NCBI RefSeq assembly: GCF_000682695.1
Contig: NZ_AWFG01000030.1
Span: 124,001 to 188,000 of the forward strand
Source: Hyphomonas chukchiensis
GTDB taxonomy: Bacteria > Pseudomonadota > Alphaproteobacteria > Caulobacterales > Hyphomonadaceae
DNA: 64,000 nt
Direction: 5' to 3'
This document shows, in pieces, positions 45,275 through 54,094 of this stretch (position 1 is the stretch's first letter; every line of letters starts with the position of its first letter). Made by a program: the position numbers and the translations under genes. The notes beneath the pieces were generated by a model that saw only the letters and a program-made list of their open reading frames with translations, did no database searches and was not told the DNA's origin.

Positions 45275-45676
45275 TCAGCGCCCGCCGGCAGCCGCAGCCA
45301 TGGCGCCCGCTTTCATGATGGCCAGGGTCTTGAAACTGCTGCTGGCATCAGTGAATTCGTTCGAGACGATTTTTCCGTCGGGGTTGAGCCTGACGCGCCC
45401 CTTGACCCAATACGCGGCGCCATCCGATCCGGTAAAGGAAAGCGTGCCCTCGCCTTGATGGCCGTCATCGGCGGCGAAACATGTGTTCAGCTCGAATTGC
45501 TTGTTGCTTTTCATCCAGACGACGGCGCTCGATTCCGCCTCAAGCCGGGATTCCAGCGCGCTTTTGATCGTTGATGCGTTCCGGTCGCTGCATGGAGCTT
45601 CGCCCGCCGCCTGAAGCGACATGGCAAGGACGCCAAGCAGCAGCGCCATGTTTTTCGTGAAGTGTGTGATCGTCAT
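45275..45676 (-). CDS. Uncharacterised secreted protein
   Basis: A 133-residue protein with a signal-like N-terminus (FTKNMALLLGVLAMSLQAAG). The mature region includes APCSDRNASTIKSALESRL, SNKQFELNTCFAADDGHQG, KGRVRLNPDGKIVSNEF and an Ala-rich C-terminus. Two Cys may be paired. No family is recognised. It is adjacent to the membrane protein at 45683-46063, 6 bases downstream of it on the same strand, suggesting cotranscription. Confidence 0.6.
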   Translation of the reverse strand: MTITHFTKNMALLLGVLAMSLQAAGEAPCSDRNASTIKSALESRLEAESSAVVWMKSNKQFELNTCFAADDGHQGEGTLSFTGSDGAAYWVKGRVRLNPDGKIVSNEFTDASSSFKTLAIMKAGAMAAAAGGR

Positions 45677-45682
45677 GGGGCC

Positions 45683-46063
45683 CTATATGGTGCCGAGGAC
45701 GGTGATCACCAAACCAAAGGCCATGGTGACGAGGCCGAAGCCGCGCACATGGTCGTCCTCCGGCATCATCCAGCGGCCCAGCGCGAAGATCAGCTTTGGC
45801 CAGGCGAGGAGGAGCAGGCTTTCCACCACCATGATGGCGGCGATGAACGTGCTGATGCCCTGCGTCACGGTGCTGAAACCGTCGGTGAAGGCGAGCACGC
45901 CCGCGCCGAGGAAGAACATGAAGGCGCCGGTGACGTAAGCCACTTCCGGGCTGTTCTCGAAGGCGGCGAGGAGGCGGCCCGCGCGGGCAGGCTCAATCAC
46001 CATGCCGGCCCCGGCGGCGAGGGCATAGATTCCAAAGATGACGCAAACCGTGTCGGCAATCAT
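45683..46063 (-). CDS. Small four-span membrane protein
   Basis: A 126-residue protein with four hydrophobic segments (about residues 4-26, 41-61, 68-90 and 107-125). Short loops carry PARAGRLLAAF and GRWMMPEDDHVRGFG. No named family is recognised; the pattern resembles small DoxX/DUF-type membrane proteins. It is followed by the secreted protein gene at 45275-45676. Confidence 0.65.
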   Translation of the reverse strand: MIADTVCVIFGIYALAAGAGMVIEPARAGRLLAAFENSPEVAYVTGAFMFFLGAGVLAFTDGFSTVTQGISTFIAAIMVVESLLLLAWPKLIFALGRWMMPEDDHVRGFGLVTMAFGLVITVLGTI

Positions 46064-46122
46064 GGCGCAGGCTCCTGCTATGGCGCCAGCGTAGCATAGG
46101 TCTGGCGCAGGGCCGAATTGTG

Positions 46123-46899
46123 TCAGGGCGCGTCGGTGACGACGGCGACGATGGGGCCGAGGTCGAGGCCGGGTTCGTCGCGCTGGAGGTCGGCCGCGTA
46201 GAGGCGCGAGACGACGCCGTCGAGGTAGAGCGCATTGGGCGTGCCGAGCTGGTCGCGGAAGAGGCGGGCGAAGCTGTGGAAGTTCACGGGCGTGTCGCTG
46301 ATGGCAAAGTAGAGCGTCTTTCCATCGGCGCTGAGGCCGACGCCATTGCGGCGCTTCCGGCTGGGGCCGTTCTCGTTGAAGTCCGGATGCAGCTTGCCAC
46401 CCAGCACCAGCATCGGCCCGGACTGGGAGGCATAGCGCGGCGGGGCCTCGGCGAATTGCGCGGCATAGGCAGTGGTTTCTGTAACGCCTGCGGCGCCGTC
46501 GTCGATCCAGAAGACGCCATTCGGCAGCATGCCGAAATTGCCGGGCCCGGCGGATTTGACCAGCGGTGCCTGCTGGACGCCGTCCTCGACATAGAGGCCG
46601 ACGGCGCGGCGGTCTTCATGATACATGCCGCCATTCATGGCGAAGGCGAGGGCGTATCCATCTGACTGGAGGGCATCGCGCAGCCGGTCGAACTGGGCAT
46701 AGGGCGCGCCGTCCGGATGGGTGAGGAAGAGGCGGATGTCGGTTGTGGCGACGTCATAGGCGCAGACCGTATAGGGCGCGGCATCGAACGTGACCGGGTT
46801 GCAGGCATGCGCGGGCGGTGGCTTGCAGGCGGCAAGCAGGGTCAGCGCGAGGGCGCCAAGGAGGATTCCGAGGGGATTGCGGGGGTATTCATGGACCAT
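46123..46899 (-). CDS. Phosphodiester glycosidase family lipoprotein (NAGPA-like)
   Basis: A 258-residue lipoprotein: lipobox LAAC at residues 22-25. The mature domain matches the DUF2233/phosphodiester glycosidase family: YAQFDRLRDAL, LAFAMNGGMYHED, RYASQSGPMLVLGGKL, RRNGVGLSADGK and ALYLDGVVSRLY. Enzymes of this family remove GlcNAc from phosphodiesters or act on cell-wall sugars. The substrate is unknown. Confidence 0.87.
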   Translation of the reverse strand: MVHEYPRNPLGILLGALALTLLAACKPPPAHACNPVTFDAAPYTVCAYDVATTDIRLFLTHPDGAPYAQFDRLRDALQSDGYALAFAMNGGMYHEDRRAVGLYVEDGVQQAPLVKSAGPGNFGMLPNGVFWIDDGAAGVTETTAYAAQFAEAPPRYASQSGPMLVLGGKLHPDFNENGPSRKRRNGVGLSADGKTLYFAISDTPVNFHSFARLFRDQLGTPNALYLDGVVSRLYAADLQRDEPGLDLGPIVAVVTDAP

Positions 46900-47058
46900 T
46901 CCGGGACGCTAGCGGGCGTTCATGGCAAATTCCAGACAGGCAAAGCGCAGAATCTGTGGGGCACCTGGTTACGGGGAAGGGTCGCGCTGGCGGGCGGGGT
47001 GGGCTAGGCTGCGGCCAGCCCCGCCCCAATGGTGCGGCCCTGCCAGAAGGAGGCCGCC

Positions 47059-47238
47059 ATGACCGAGAAATTCGAACGCCACCGCCAGCCATGGACACCG
47101 GACGAGGTGCAGAAACTGCACACGCTGGCCAAGAAGGGCATGGGGCTCAAAGCCATCAGCAAGGCGATGACGCGCAGCGAGGAATCGATCCACACGCGGG
47201 CGAAGCTCGACAAGCTGAAGATTGCGAAACTGCGCTAG
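47059..47238 (+). CDS. Small Myb/SANT-like helix-turn-helix protein
   Basis: A 59-residue protein. RQPWTPDEVQKLHTLAKKGMG then AISKAMTRSEESIHTRAKL forms a three-helix homeodomain-like HTH, resembling the N-terminal part of GcrA-type or SANT/Myb-like small alphaproteobacterial proteins. A strong AAGGAGG site lies 7 bases upstream. It may be a DNA-binding regulator; targets are unknown. Confidence 0.75.
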   Translation: MTEKFERHRQPWTPDEVQKLHTLAKKGMGLKAISKAMTRSEESIHTRAKLDKLKIAKLR

Positions 47239-47285
47239 GCGGGGGCGGATTGACGGCGACCTTCGGAAATGGTCGCAATGATCGC

Positions 47286-48557
47286 ATGAGACGGATCCTC
47301 GGAGTCATTGTTGCTGTCGTGGTTGCGCTAGGGCTTTGGGCCGCACTGGTGGCTGTGGGGGCGCGGGAGGGCTGGTGGCGGCCGAGTGTGGCGGCGCGGG
47401 GAGATGCGGTTGCCTTCCTCGCTTGGGCCGAGGGCCGGTATGCGGCGGAGTCCGAGGGAAATATCGCTATCGCCTTGCTTGAGGGCGGGCAGGCGTCGGA
47501 CAGCTGGTTTGCCTCGCATGGGCGGCCGGTGGACGCGGAGTCCCTGTTTCAGGTCGCGTCGCTGAGCAAATGGCTGACGGCGTGGGGCGTGATGACGCTG
47601 GTTGAGGACGGGCGCGTTGACCTTGATGCGCCGGTCTCGCGCTATCTGACACGCTGGCAATTGCCGGAGGGCGCGTTCGACAATGATCAGGTGACGGTGC
47701 GGCGCCTGCTCAGCCACAGCGCGGGCCTGACGGACGGGCTCGGCTTTCTCGGCTTCGGGCCGGAGGCGGACTTGCCGTCGATTGTGGATGAACTGAGCGA
47801 CCCGCTGGACGCCTATCCCGGCCGGAGCGGGGTGGTGCGCGTCGGGGCGCGCGCGGACGGGACATGGCGCTATTCGGGCGGCGGGTATCTCATCCTGCAG
47901 CTGGTCATCGAAGAGGTGTCGGGCGAGGCGTTCAATGATTACATGCGCCGCGCCGTGTTTGCGCCGCTGGGGATGAGTGCGTCAACATTTGTTGATCCCG
48001 ATACGGAGCATCTTGCGGAGATATTTGCGGCGGATGGATCAGAGGCGGTGCATTACAGGTTCACCGCCACGGGGGCGGCGTCGCTCTATACATCGGCGGC
48101 AGACATGACGCGCTTTCTGGAGGCGCAGGTGGCCGCGCCCGGCGCGGCGCCGGGGCGCGGCGTGCTGAGCGCGGAGACGCTCGAAGCGATGCGTGCGCCT
48201 GAAGCCTATGTCTATGGCCTGCCCGTCTGGGGCCTTGGCGAATCCCTCTATGCGCCGAACGGGGCGGGGGGCTTTGTCATCGGCCATGATGGCAGCAACT
48301 TCCCGGCCATCAACACGACCGCGCGCCTCGTCCCGGCAACGGGCAATGGCCTGATCGTGCTGTCGTCGGGCAATGCCACGCTGGCCAGCGAGATCGGCGG
48401 CGAATGGCTTCACTGGCAGACGGGCAAGGTGGGGCTTGATACGATCGTGCTGTTTGACCTGCGCCGTATCCTGATCGTGTTTGCGTCAGGGGCGCTGGTG
48501 ATTATCGCGGGCGGTGTTGCGTTCGTATGGTTCGGGCGGCGGCGCGTGAGGGCGTGA
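47286..48557 (+). CDS. Serine hydrolase, beta-lactamase/PBP-like
   Basis: A 423-residue protein of the class C beta-lactamase/esterase fold. An N-terminal membrane anchor (residues 4-26) precedes SxxK at Ser92-Lys95 (ASLSKWL). The YSGGGY block is the Tyr motif and HDGSNFP the His-Gly-type third motif. A C-terminal span (about 388-412) suggests membrane retention. It may be a D-aminopeptidase, esterase or peptidoglycan hydrolase. The start at 47286 avoids an upstream in-frame extension through the preceding gene. Confidence 0.85.
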   Translation: MRRILGVIVAVVVALGLWAALVAVGAREGWWRPSVAARGDAVAFLAWAEGRYAAESEGNIAIALLEGGQASDSWFASHGRPVDAESLFQVASLSKWLTAWGVMTLVEDGRVDLDAPVSRYLTRWQLPEGAFDNDQVTVRRLLSHSAGLTDGLGFLGFGPEADLPSIVDELSDPLDAYPGRSGVVRVGARADGTWRYSGGGYLILQLVIEEVSGEAFNDYMRRAVFAPLGMSASTFVDPDTEHLAEIFAADGSEAVHYRFTATGAASLYTSAADMTRFLEAQVAAPGAAPGRGVLSAETLEAMRAPEAYVYGLPVWGLGESLYAPNGAGGFVIGHDGSNFPAINTTARLVPATGNGLIVLSSGNATLASEIGGEWLHWQTGKVGLDTIVLFDLRRILIVFASGALVIIAGGVAFVWFGRRRVRA

Positions 48558-49727
48558 TCAAGCCTCTGGCGAGGCGGCGGCTTCCAGGGCTTCGCGGCGT
48601 TTTTCGGCGGCGGATTTCTTGACGCTTTCGGAGCGGAGCTGGCCGCAGGCGGCGTCGATGTCGCGGCCGCGCGGGGTGCGGATGGGGGAGGCGTAGCCGG
48701 CCCGGTTCACGATCTCGGCGAAGGCCTCGATGGTTTCCCAGTCGGAGCATTCATAGGGGCTGCCCGGCCAGGGGTTGAACGGGATCAGGTTGATCTTGGC
48801 GGGCACGCCCTTCAGCAGACGGACAAGGTCGCGCGCTTCGGCCTGCGTGTCGTTGATGCCTTTCAGCATGACATATTCGAACGTGACGCGGCGCGAGTTG
48901 CCGCTGCCCGGATAGGCGCGGATCGCCTCGAACAGCATTTGCAGGTCGTACTTGCGGTTGATCGGCACGAGCTCGTTGCGCAGGGCGTCATTGGTGGCGT
49001 GCAGCGAGATGGCGAGCATGGCATTGGTGCGTTCGCCCAGCTCGGGAATCTTCGGGGCAACGCCGGCGGTGGAGACCGTAATGCGGCGCCGGCCGATGGA
49101 AATGCCGTCGCCGTCAGAGATCGTGTCGATGGCGGCAGCGACGTTATCCAGATTATAGAGCGGCTCGCCCATGCCCATGAAGACGATATTGGTCAGGTTG
49201 CGCGCCTCGATGGAGGAGGGCCATTCATTGAGGGCGTCGCGGGCAATCATGACCTGCGCGGTGATTTCCTGCGCGGTGAGATTGCGCACGAGGGCTTGCG
49301 TGCCGGTATGGCAGAAGGTGCAGTTCAGCGTGCACCCGACCTGTGAGGAGACGCAGAGCGCTCCGCCATCCATGCCGACGCTGGGAATGTAGACGCTCTC
49401 GCCTTCGACGCCCGGGGCAAAGCGCGCCAGCCATTTTTGGGTGCCATCCTTCGAGACCTGATGATCGGCGATCTCGGGCCGGTCCAGCGTGAAGCGCGCG
49501 GCGAGTTCAGCGCGCAGCTCCTTGCCGATATCGGTCATGCCCTCGAAGCTGGTGGCGCCGAAATACTGGCTCCAGCGGGAGATCTGCTTGGCCCGCATGG
49601 AGGCCTTCTTGGGGTCGAGCCCCATGGCCTCAAGCTCTGCCTTCAGCGCAGGCAGGGGCATTCCGGCCAGGGAACGGGAACCCTGAGGTTGGTCAGGCTT
49701 GCGAGAGAGATCGAGTGTGATTGTCAT
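48558..49727 (-). CDS. rlmN: 23S rRNA / tRNA adenine-C2 methyltransferase RlmN
   Basis: A 389-residue radical-SAM enzyme. The cluster motif is Cys132-x3-Cys136-x2-Cys139 (CTLNCTFC). The C-terminal DIDAACGQL carries the catalytic Cys that is methylated during turnover. It methylates A2503 of 23S rRNA and A37 of some tRNAs. It ends directly against the convergent serine-hydrolase gene. Confidence 0.97.
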   Translation of the reverse strand: MTITLDLSRKPDQPQGSRSLAGMPLPALKAELEAMGLDPKKASMRAKQISRWSQYFGATSFEGMTDIGKELRAELAARFTLDRPEIADHQVSKDGTQKWLARFAPGVEGESVYIPSVGMDGGALCVSSQVGCTLNCTFCHTGTQALVRNLTAQEITAQVMIARDALNEWPSSIEARNLTNIVFMGMGEPLYNLDNVAAAIDTISDGDGISIGRRRITVSTAGVAPKIPELGERTNAMLAISLHATNDALRNELVPINRKYDLQMLFEAIRAYPGSGNSRRVTFEYVMLKGINDTQAEARDLVRLLKGVPAKINLIPFNPWPGSPYECSDWETIEAFAEIVNRAGYASPIRTPRGRDIDAACGQLRSESVKKSAAEKRREALEAAASPEA

Positions 49728-49910
49728 GAAATCGCGCTATAGCATGGGCTGACCGGCGCAGAAACCGTCGGCGGCAGGGCATTATGGACGGAAGTTAATG
49801 TGGCAGCCTTTAATTTGCCACACGCGCAACCGAAAGCCCGGTCCACGCGTATTGAACGCTTATCAACGGGGCTGAGTTAAAAAACCCTGCCCGCAATTTG
49901 GAGGATCTCC

Positions 49911-50546
49911 ATGAGACATCTCATTCTTGGCGCAGTCGCGCTCGCCCTTATCCCTACAGCCTGTGAAACCGGCCCAAGCAACCGCGTGCTTATAGGTTCC
50001 GGCGCTGGCGCCATTGCAGGTGCAGGCCTTGGCACGCTGGCAGGCGGTGATGACGGCCGCAACGCCGCCATCGGCGCTGTTGTCGGCGCGATCGCTGGCG
50101 GCGCAGCTGGCGCGTACATGGACAAGCAGGAGCGCGAACTGCGCGCTGCAACGGCCGGTACCGGCATCGAAGTGGCCCGTAATGGCGACCAGATTGCCCT
50201 GACCATGCCATCGAACGTGACGTTCAACGTGAACAGCGCAGAAATCCTGCCGGGCTTCTACCAGTCGCTCAACGACGTTTCGAACACGATCGTCAACTAT
50301 CCTTCGACGGCTGTCGACATTGTTGGCCATGCCAGCTCCGATGGTGACGATGCCTATAACCAGGCCCTGTCCGAGCGCCGCGCCAATTCGGTGAAATCCT
50401 ACCTGATCAACAAGGGCGTGACCCCGGTTCGCCTTCAGGCCTATGGCATGGGTGAAACCCAGCCGATCGCCGACAACTCGACCGAAGCTGGCCGCCGTGC
50501 CAACCGTCGCGTCGAGATCATCCTGACGCCGATCACCGAAAGCTGA
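49911..50546 (+). CDS. OmpA family lipoprotein (YiaD-like)
   Basis: A 211-residue lipoprotein: signal and lipobox PTAC, then a Gly-zipper hydrophobic region (GAGAIAGAGLGTLAGG, residues 32-67), and a C-terminal OmpA-type peptidoglycan-binding domain with VTFNVNSAEILPGF, VDIVGHASSDGDDAYNQALSERRA and GRRANRRVEI. It probably links the outer membrane to peptidoglycan. A strong terminator follows, so it forms its own unit. Confidence 0.93.
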   Translation: MRHLILGAVALALIPTACETGPSNRVLIGSGAGAIAGAGLGTLAGGDDGRNAAIGAVVGAIAGGAAGAYMDKQERELRAATAGTGIEVARNGDQIALTMPSNVTFNVNSAEILPGFYQSLNDVSNTIVNYPSTAVDIVGHASSDGDDAYNQALSERRANSVKSYLINKGVTPVRLQAYGMGETQPIADNSTEAGRRANRRVEIILTPITES

Positions 50547-50575
50547 TTGGCGGCCTGAACAGGCCAGCCATGCAG

Positions 50576-50615
50576 AACGCCCGTCAGCTTCGCGCTGGCG
50601 GGCGTTTTCTTTTTT
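50576..50615 (+). terminator. Rho-independent terminator after the OmpA-like gene
   Basis: AACGCCCGTCAGC (50576-50588) pairs with GCTGGCGGGCGTT (50594-50606) with one G-U pair and a 5-base loop, followed by TTCTTTTTT. Confidence 0.9.
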
Positions 50616-50658
50616 GGCCCATGAGCCCAAATTCGCGCTGGCCAAGGCAGGGCGAAAC

Positions 50659-51303
50659 ATGAAACGTGGCGCGATGCTGGCACCTGCCACCCCTCCGGAA
50701 CCCGGCCCTCGGCTGGGGCGGCCCTCGGCCTATCGCGGTTTCGGCTCCGAAATCGTCCATCATTTGTGCGGGCTCTACCTGCGCCTTGCGGGCTGGCGAT
50801 TGCTGGATGACTGGCCTGTGGACCCGAAAATGGTGATCCTGGCCGCGCCGCACACATCCAACTGGGATGGCGTCAACATGCTGGCGGTGGCGGGCTGGTA
50901 TCGCGTGAAGCTCAGCTATATGGGCAAGAAATCGCTGACGACGGGGCCGTTTGGCTGGCTGGTGAAGCGGACGGGTTGCATTCCCATCGAGCGGGGCCAG
51001 TCGACCGACATTGTCGGCCAGATGCGGGCGGCCTTTGCCTCAGCCGACAGCCTGTTCCTGGCCGTCGCGCCGGAAGGCACGCGCAAGCGCAATACCGAAT
51101 GGAAGAGCGGCTATTACCATATCGCGCATTCGGCCGGCGTTCCGCTGCTGATGTCGGTGCTGGATTATGGCACGCGCACGGTACGCCTGGCCGGGCCGCT
51201 GCAGACGAGCGGCGACTTTGCGGCAGACCTGCCGGCTATCCTCGCGCCCTACAGCACTGCAAAGGGCCTCAATGCCGACCAGTTCGCCCTGCCGGATGCG
51301 TGA
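50659..51303 (+). CDS. 1-acyl-sn-glycerol-3-phosphate acyltransferase family protein
   Basis: A 214-residue PlsC-type acyltransferase. The catalytic HxxxxD box is His-T-S-N-W-Asp (HTSNWDG), and APEGTRKR is the downstream substrate-binding block; between them GPFGWLVKRTGCIPIERG is also conserved. It may be associated with the membrane but has no clear span. The start at 50659 follows an AGGG site; an upstream ATG at 50614 lies in the terminator region of the previous gene. It ends directly against the convergent IalB-like gene. Confidence 0.88.
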   Translation: MKRGAMLAPATPPEPGPRLGRPSAYRGFGSEIVHHLCGLYLRLAGWRLLDDWPVDPKMVILAAPHTSNWDGVNMLAVAGWYRVKLSYMGKKSLTTGPFGWLVKRTGCIPIERGQSTDIVGQMRAAFASADSLFLAVAPEGTRKRNTEWKSGYYHIAHSAGVPLLMSVLDYGTRTVRLAGPLQTSGDFAADLPAILAPYSTAKGLNADQFALPDA

Positions 51304-51819
51304 CTAGCGGCACATGGCGGCGGCCTTGTCGATGGCGGCAGCCGAGCCCTTCAGCGAGAAGTGATAGGCGACCTGCGTATTGCGCTCGGACACGGCTTCG
51401 ACTCGCAATTCGGAGCCCTTCTTGAGGGCGTCGACGATGCGCTTGTCGTCGGCATCGCTGGCGAAAGCCTCCTGCCCGACAGAGAAAAGCGACCATGAGG
51501 AACGTCCCACGCTGGCTTTCCCGCCGGAACTTTCGCGCAGTTTGAAGCCGACCTTGAGGCTTGGCTGGTTGCGCGCACGGCCGGACTTCCAGTTCGTGAC
51601 ATAGTACCAGACTTCACCATGATCGGCCGAGGCGGGCGCCTTGTCCGTGGCGGGCGTCGCGGCATAACACACTGTTTCGCCACCATTTGTGTCGCTGAAA
51701 ACGGACCAGTCATTGTACCGGCCGATGGCCGTCGGCTGGGCCCAGGCGTTCGGGATCATTGTACCTGCCAGGAGCGTGAAAATCGCAATCAGTTTGCGTC
51801 GCCTAATAAAATATTGCAT
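51304..51819 (-). CDS. Invasion-associated locus B (IalB)-like protein
   Basis: A 171-residue exported protein: signal peptide ending NAWAQ. The mature domain has YNDWSVFSDTNGGETVCYAATPATDKAP, a Cys-containing first block, and EVWYYVTNW and AYHFSLKGS later. This is the IalB pattern widespread in alphaproteobacteria, where it is a periplasmic or surface protein. The start at 51819 follows the signal peptide; an upstream in-frame ATG is less likely. It is divergent from the sigma factor. Confidence 0.85.
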   Translation of the reverse strand: MQYFIRRRKLIAIFTLLAGTMIPNAWAQPTAIGRYNDWSVFSDTNGGETVCYAATPATDKAPASADHGEVWYYVTNWKSGRARNQPSLKVGFKLRESSGGKASVGRSSWSLFSVGQEAFASDADDKRIVDALKKGSELRVEAVSERNTQVAYHFSLKGSAAAIDKAAAMCR

Positions 51820-51993
51820 GTTGTATACATAACCCTTCTGGCACACTTAAGGTTTATTCTTATGGCATCAGAGTTAAGGCCAAACTACGACGGTTTCGAG
51901 CTGCTTCCCACAGGGCCTGTTTCGGGTTTGCAAGGTTGCGTGCAATCGGGCACGAGTCGATACTATCCGGCTGTTGGAACAAAGAGACTCAAA

Positions 51994-52575
51994 GTGAATG
52001 ATGCCTCTGACCGAAAGGTCGACCTGGAGCAGCGCGAGCGTCATGCTGATTGCATGGTCAAGATTGCGTCTGACCAATGCCGGGAGTCATTTGCCGAGCT
52101 GTTTGCCTTCTATGCGCCCCGCCTGAAAAGCTACATGCAGCGCCTCGGGGCCGCGGAATCGGAAGCCGAGGAACTGGTGCAGGAAGTGATGGTCACTGTC
52201 TGGCGCAAGGCAGGCCTGTATGATCGCCAGCAGGCCTCCGTCTCGACATGGATCTTTCGCGTGGCCCGCAATCGCCGCATCGACGCGCAACGCCGCACGA
52301 CCCGGCCGGAGCTGGAGCCGGACGAGCCGATGCTTCAGCCCGCTGCCGCCGAACAGCCCGATGCCGCCGTGGCCCGTGGCCAGATGGAGGAAAAGGTGCG
52401 TGCCGCCATGGCCAACCTGCCCGAGGAACAGCTGGTCTTGTTGCAGGCAGCCTTTTATGATGGTCTCTCACATTCAGAGATCGCAGAGGCCTATGGCATT
52501 CCACTGGGCACAGTCAAAAGCCGTATACGTCTTGCCTTTGCCAAGATGCGGGGGGGCCTTGATGACGCCGAATAG
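51994..52575 (+). CDS. ECF sigma factor (RpoE/ECF11-like, ChrR-controlled)
   Basis: A 193-residue sigma-70 region 2/4 protein. Region 2 is visible in FAELFAFYAPRLKSYMQRLG, EELVQEVMVTVWRKA and VSTWIFRVARNRRIDAQRR. Region 4 reads LPEEQLVLLQAAFYDGLSHSEIAEAYGIPLGTVKSRI. The partner ChrR-type anti-sigma follows 30 bases later. The GTG at 51994 was chosen because the preceding extension (an ATG at 51862 is the alternative) has non-coding-like codon use. It probably responds to singlet oxygen or a related stress. Confidence 0.85.
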   Translation: MNDASDRKVDLEQRERHADCMVKIASDQCRESFAELFAFYAPRLKSYMQRLGAAESEAEELVQEVMVTVWRKAGLYDRQQASVSTWIFRVARNRRIDAQRRTTRPELEPDEPMLQPAAAEQPDAAVARGQMEEKVRAAMANLPEEQLVLLQAAFYDGLSHSEIAEAYGIPLGTVKSRIRLAFAKMRGGLDDAE

Positions 52576-52605
52576 ATTGTCCCTCCTGGCGCACGGAGCT
52601 GCCTG

Positions 52606-53262
52606 ATGACCGAGACAGGGTCCCACTATAGCGAACTCTATGCGGCCTATGCGGCCGGCACGCTTGATCCAGGCTTCGCGCTGCTGGTCGAGACGCAAGG
52701 CGCGTTGCGCCGGGATGTGCGCGATGCCGTGGCGATCAGCGAAGCGGCCGCTGGTGTATTTCTGGAAGCGGAAGAGGGCGTGCCGATGGCGGCGGGCGCG
52801 CTGGACCGTGTCTTTGCGGCCATTGATGCGGCCGGGACGGCCGACATTTCGCGCGCCGACGCTGCGACAACAGAGATCAATGAAATAGAGCGCTTGCCGG
52901 AGCCGGTGGCGAAGCTTGCGCGCGAGGCCCATGCGCGGAGCGGCTGGAAACGGCCGGCGCGGGGCATCAGCCGGCTGGACCTAAATATTGGCAGCGACGC
53001 GCAGGTGGAACTCTACCGCATCCAGCCCGGCGCCGCTGTGCCCCGGCACACGCATGGCGCGAAGGAATACACGCTTGTCCTGGCTGGCGGCTACAGCGAT
53101 GCCACGGGCAGCTATGGGCCTGGCGACCTCGCCGTGAAGGGCCCCGAGGACACGCACCTGCCCGTCGGCGACGAGGGAGAGGTCTGCTATGCGCTGATCA
53201 TCCATGGCGGCCTGCGCCTGACGGGTGCAATGGGAATCGTGCAGCGCCTGCTGGGGCTCTGA
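52606..53262 (+). CDS. ChrR-type anti-sigma factor with cupin domain, N-terminal zinc ligands mostly lost
   Basis: A 218-residue protein downstream of the ECF sigma gene. The C-terminal cupin keeps the metal ligands: His148 and His150 (RHTHG), Glu154 and His184 (THLP), each 7 residues after its R. sphaeroides equivalent. The N-terminal anti-sigma domain (YAAYAAGTL) should carry a zinc His plus a HxxxCxxC motif, but positions 31, 35 and 38 are Gln, Arg and Val; only His7 remains. It may bind sigma by a zinc-free fold. Confidence 0.88.
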   Translation: MTETGSHYSELYAAYAAGTLDPGFALLVETQGALRRDVRDAVAISEAAAGVFLEAEEGVPMAAGALDRVFAAIDAAGTADISRADAATTEINEIERLPEPVAKLAREAHARSGWKRPARGISRLDLNIGSDAQVELYRIQPGAAVPRHTHGAKEYTLVLAGGYSDATGSYGPGDLAVKGPEDTHLPVGDEGEVCYALIIHGGLRLTGAMGIVQRLLGL

Positions 53263-53775
53263 TCAGCCGCGCCCGTGATCGGCGGGCCTGCCGTCGCCGC
53301 CAAGGCCTCCCGGCATAATCGGCCGGGGTGCGTAACCGCCCATCGAGAGGTGGCGGTCATACATGACAAGCGCGCCTGCCAGGCTGACATTGATGCAGAA
53401 CTTGGTCGGGATTTTCACGACATGGGCGCAGCGGGCGAGGATTTCGTCCGACAGGTTGCCCTTTTCGGGGCCGAGAATGTAGGCGGCCTGCGGCGGGTGG
53501 CGGAAGGTCGGCAGCATGACGGCGTCATCGGTCAGTTCAATGCCGACGAGCTGGCAGCCGCGGGGCATCTGCATCTCGTCGACCGAGTCCCATTGGTAAT
53601 AGGGGATCTGGCCCGCCGATTTCGATGTGTCGGCCTGATAGGCGTCGCGCAGGCGATGCTCGGCATCGATCGAGAACACGTAGCTCGCGCCGAAGGCATT
53701 GGCCGTGCGCATCAGGGCGCCGAGATTCATCGGTTTCGAGATGCGTTCCGAGCCGATCGAGAAATAACCGCGCAT
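53263..53775 (-). CDS. SpoU/TrmH family RNA 2'-O-methyltransferase
   Basis: A 170-residue SPOUT methyltransferase. NLGALMRTANAFGASYVF is motif 1 with the conserved Asn and Arg. ILGPEKGNLSDEI and IPTKFCINVSLAGALVMYDRHL form motifs 2 and 3 of the SAM-binding trefoil knot. The single domain lacks an extra RNA-binding region, so the tRNA or rRNA target cannot be read off. It is coupled to the following genes on the minus strand with a 1-base gap. Confidence 0.88.
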   Translation of the reverse strand: MRGYFSIGSERISKPMNLGALMRTANAFGASYVFSIDAEHRLRDAYQADTSKSAGQIPYYQWDSVDEMQMPRGCQLVGIELTDDAVMLPTFRHPPQAAYILGPEKGNLSDEILARCAHVVKIPTKFCINVSLAGALVMYDRHLSMGGYAPRPIMPGGLGGDGRPADHGRG

Positions 53776-53776
53776 G

Positions 53777-54094
53777 TCAGATCACTCCAAGGGCAACCCG
53801 TCCGATGATCAGGAGCAGCAGGATCAGGACGGGGGCAATGAGGGATGCGCGCCGGGCAAGGCGCAGGTGGGAGAGGGGATTGGGGTAGGTCTTGGCCAGG
53901 TGGATGGCGGCCTCGCTGGCCTGGGCAGGGCTCGCCGCCTCGACCACGGCGAGGCGGTATTCGACGGCCGTTGGCAGGCCACCAAACTTTGCGGCGAGTG
54001 CGCGGCGCAGCGCGACCGAAATGATCATCCGCATCTGTGCGGCCAGGGCAAAGGCGAAAACGGCCAGTCCCAACAATATCCAGAAAACAATCAT
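53777..54094 (-). CDS. Small two-span membrane protein
   Basis: A 105-residue protein with hydrophobic segments at about residues 2-19 and 83-104 and a basic middle with LRRALAAKFGGLPTAVEYRL. The start is the ATG at 54094, overlapping the stop of the upstream isoaspartyl-peptidase gene (ATGA). No family is recognised. It is the middle gene of a three-gene minus-strand cluster with a TrmH-type methyltransferase. Confidence 0.6.
   Translation of the reverse strand: MIVFWILLGLAVFAFALAAQMRMIISVALRRALAAKFGGLPTAVEYRLAVVEAASPAQASEAAIHLAKTYPNPLSHLRLARRASLIAPVLILLLLIIGRVALGVI

Noticed and set aside
46818-48557. A 579-codon version of the serine hydrolase starting at 46818
   Set aside because: The extra N-terminal part runs through the small HTH gene in a different frame and lacks family features; the start at 47286 begins with a membrane anchor.
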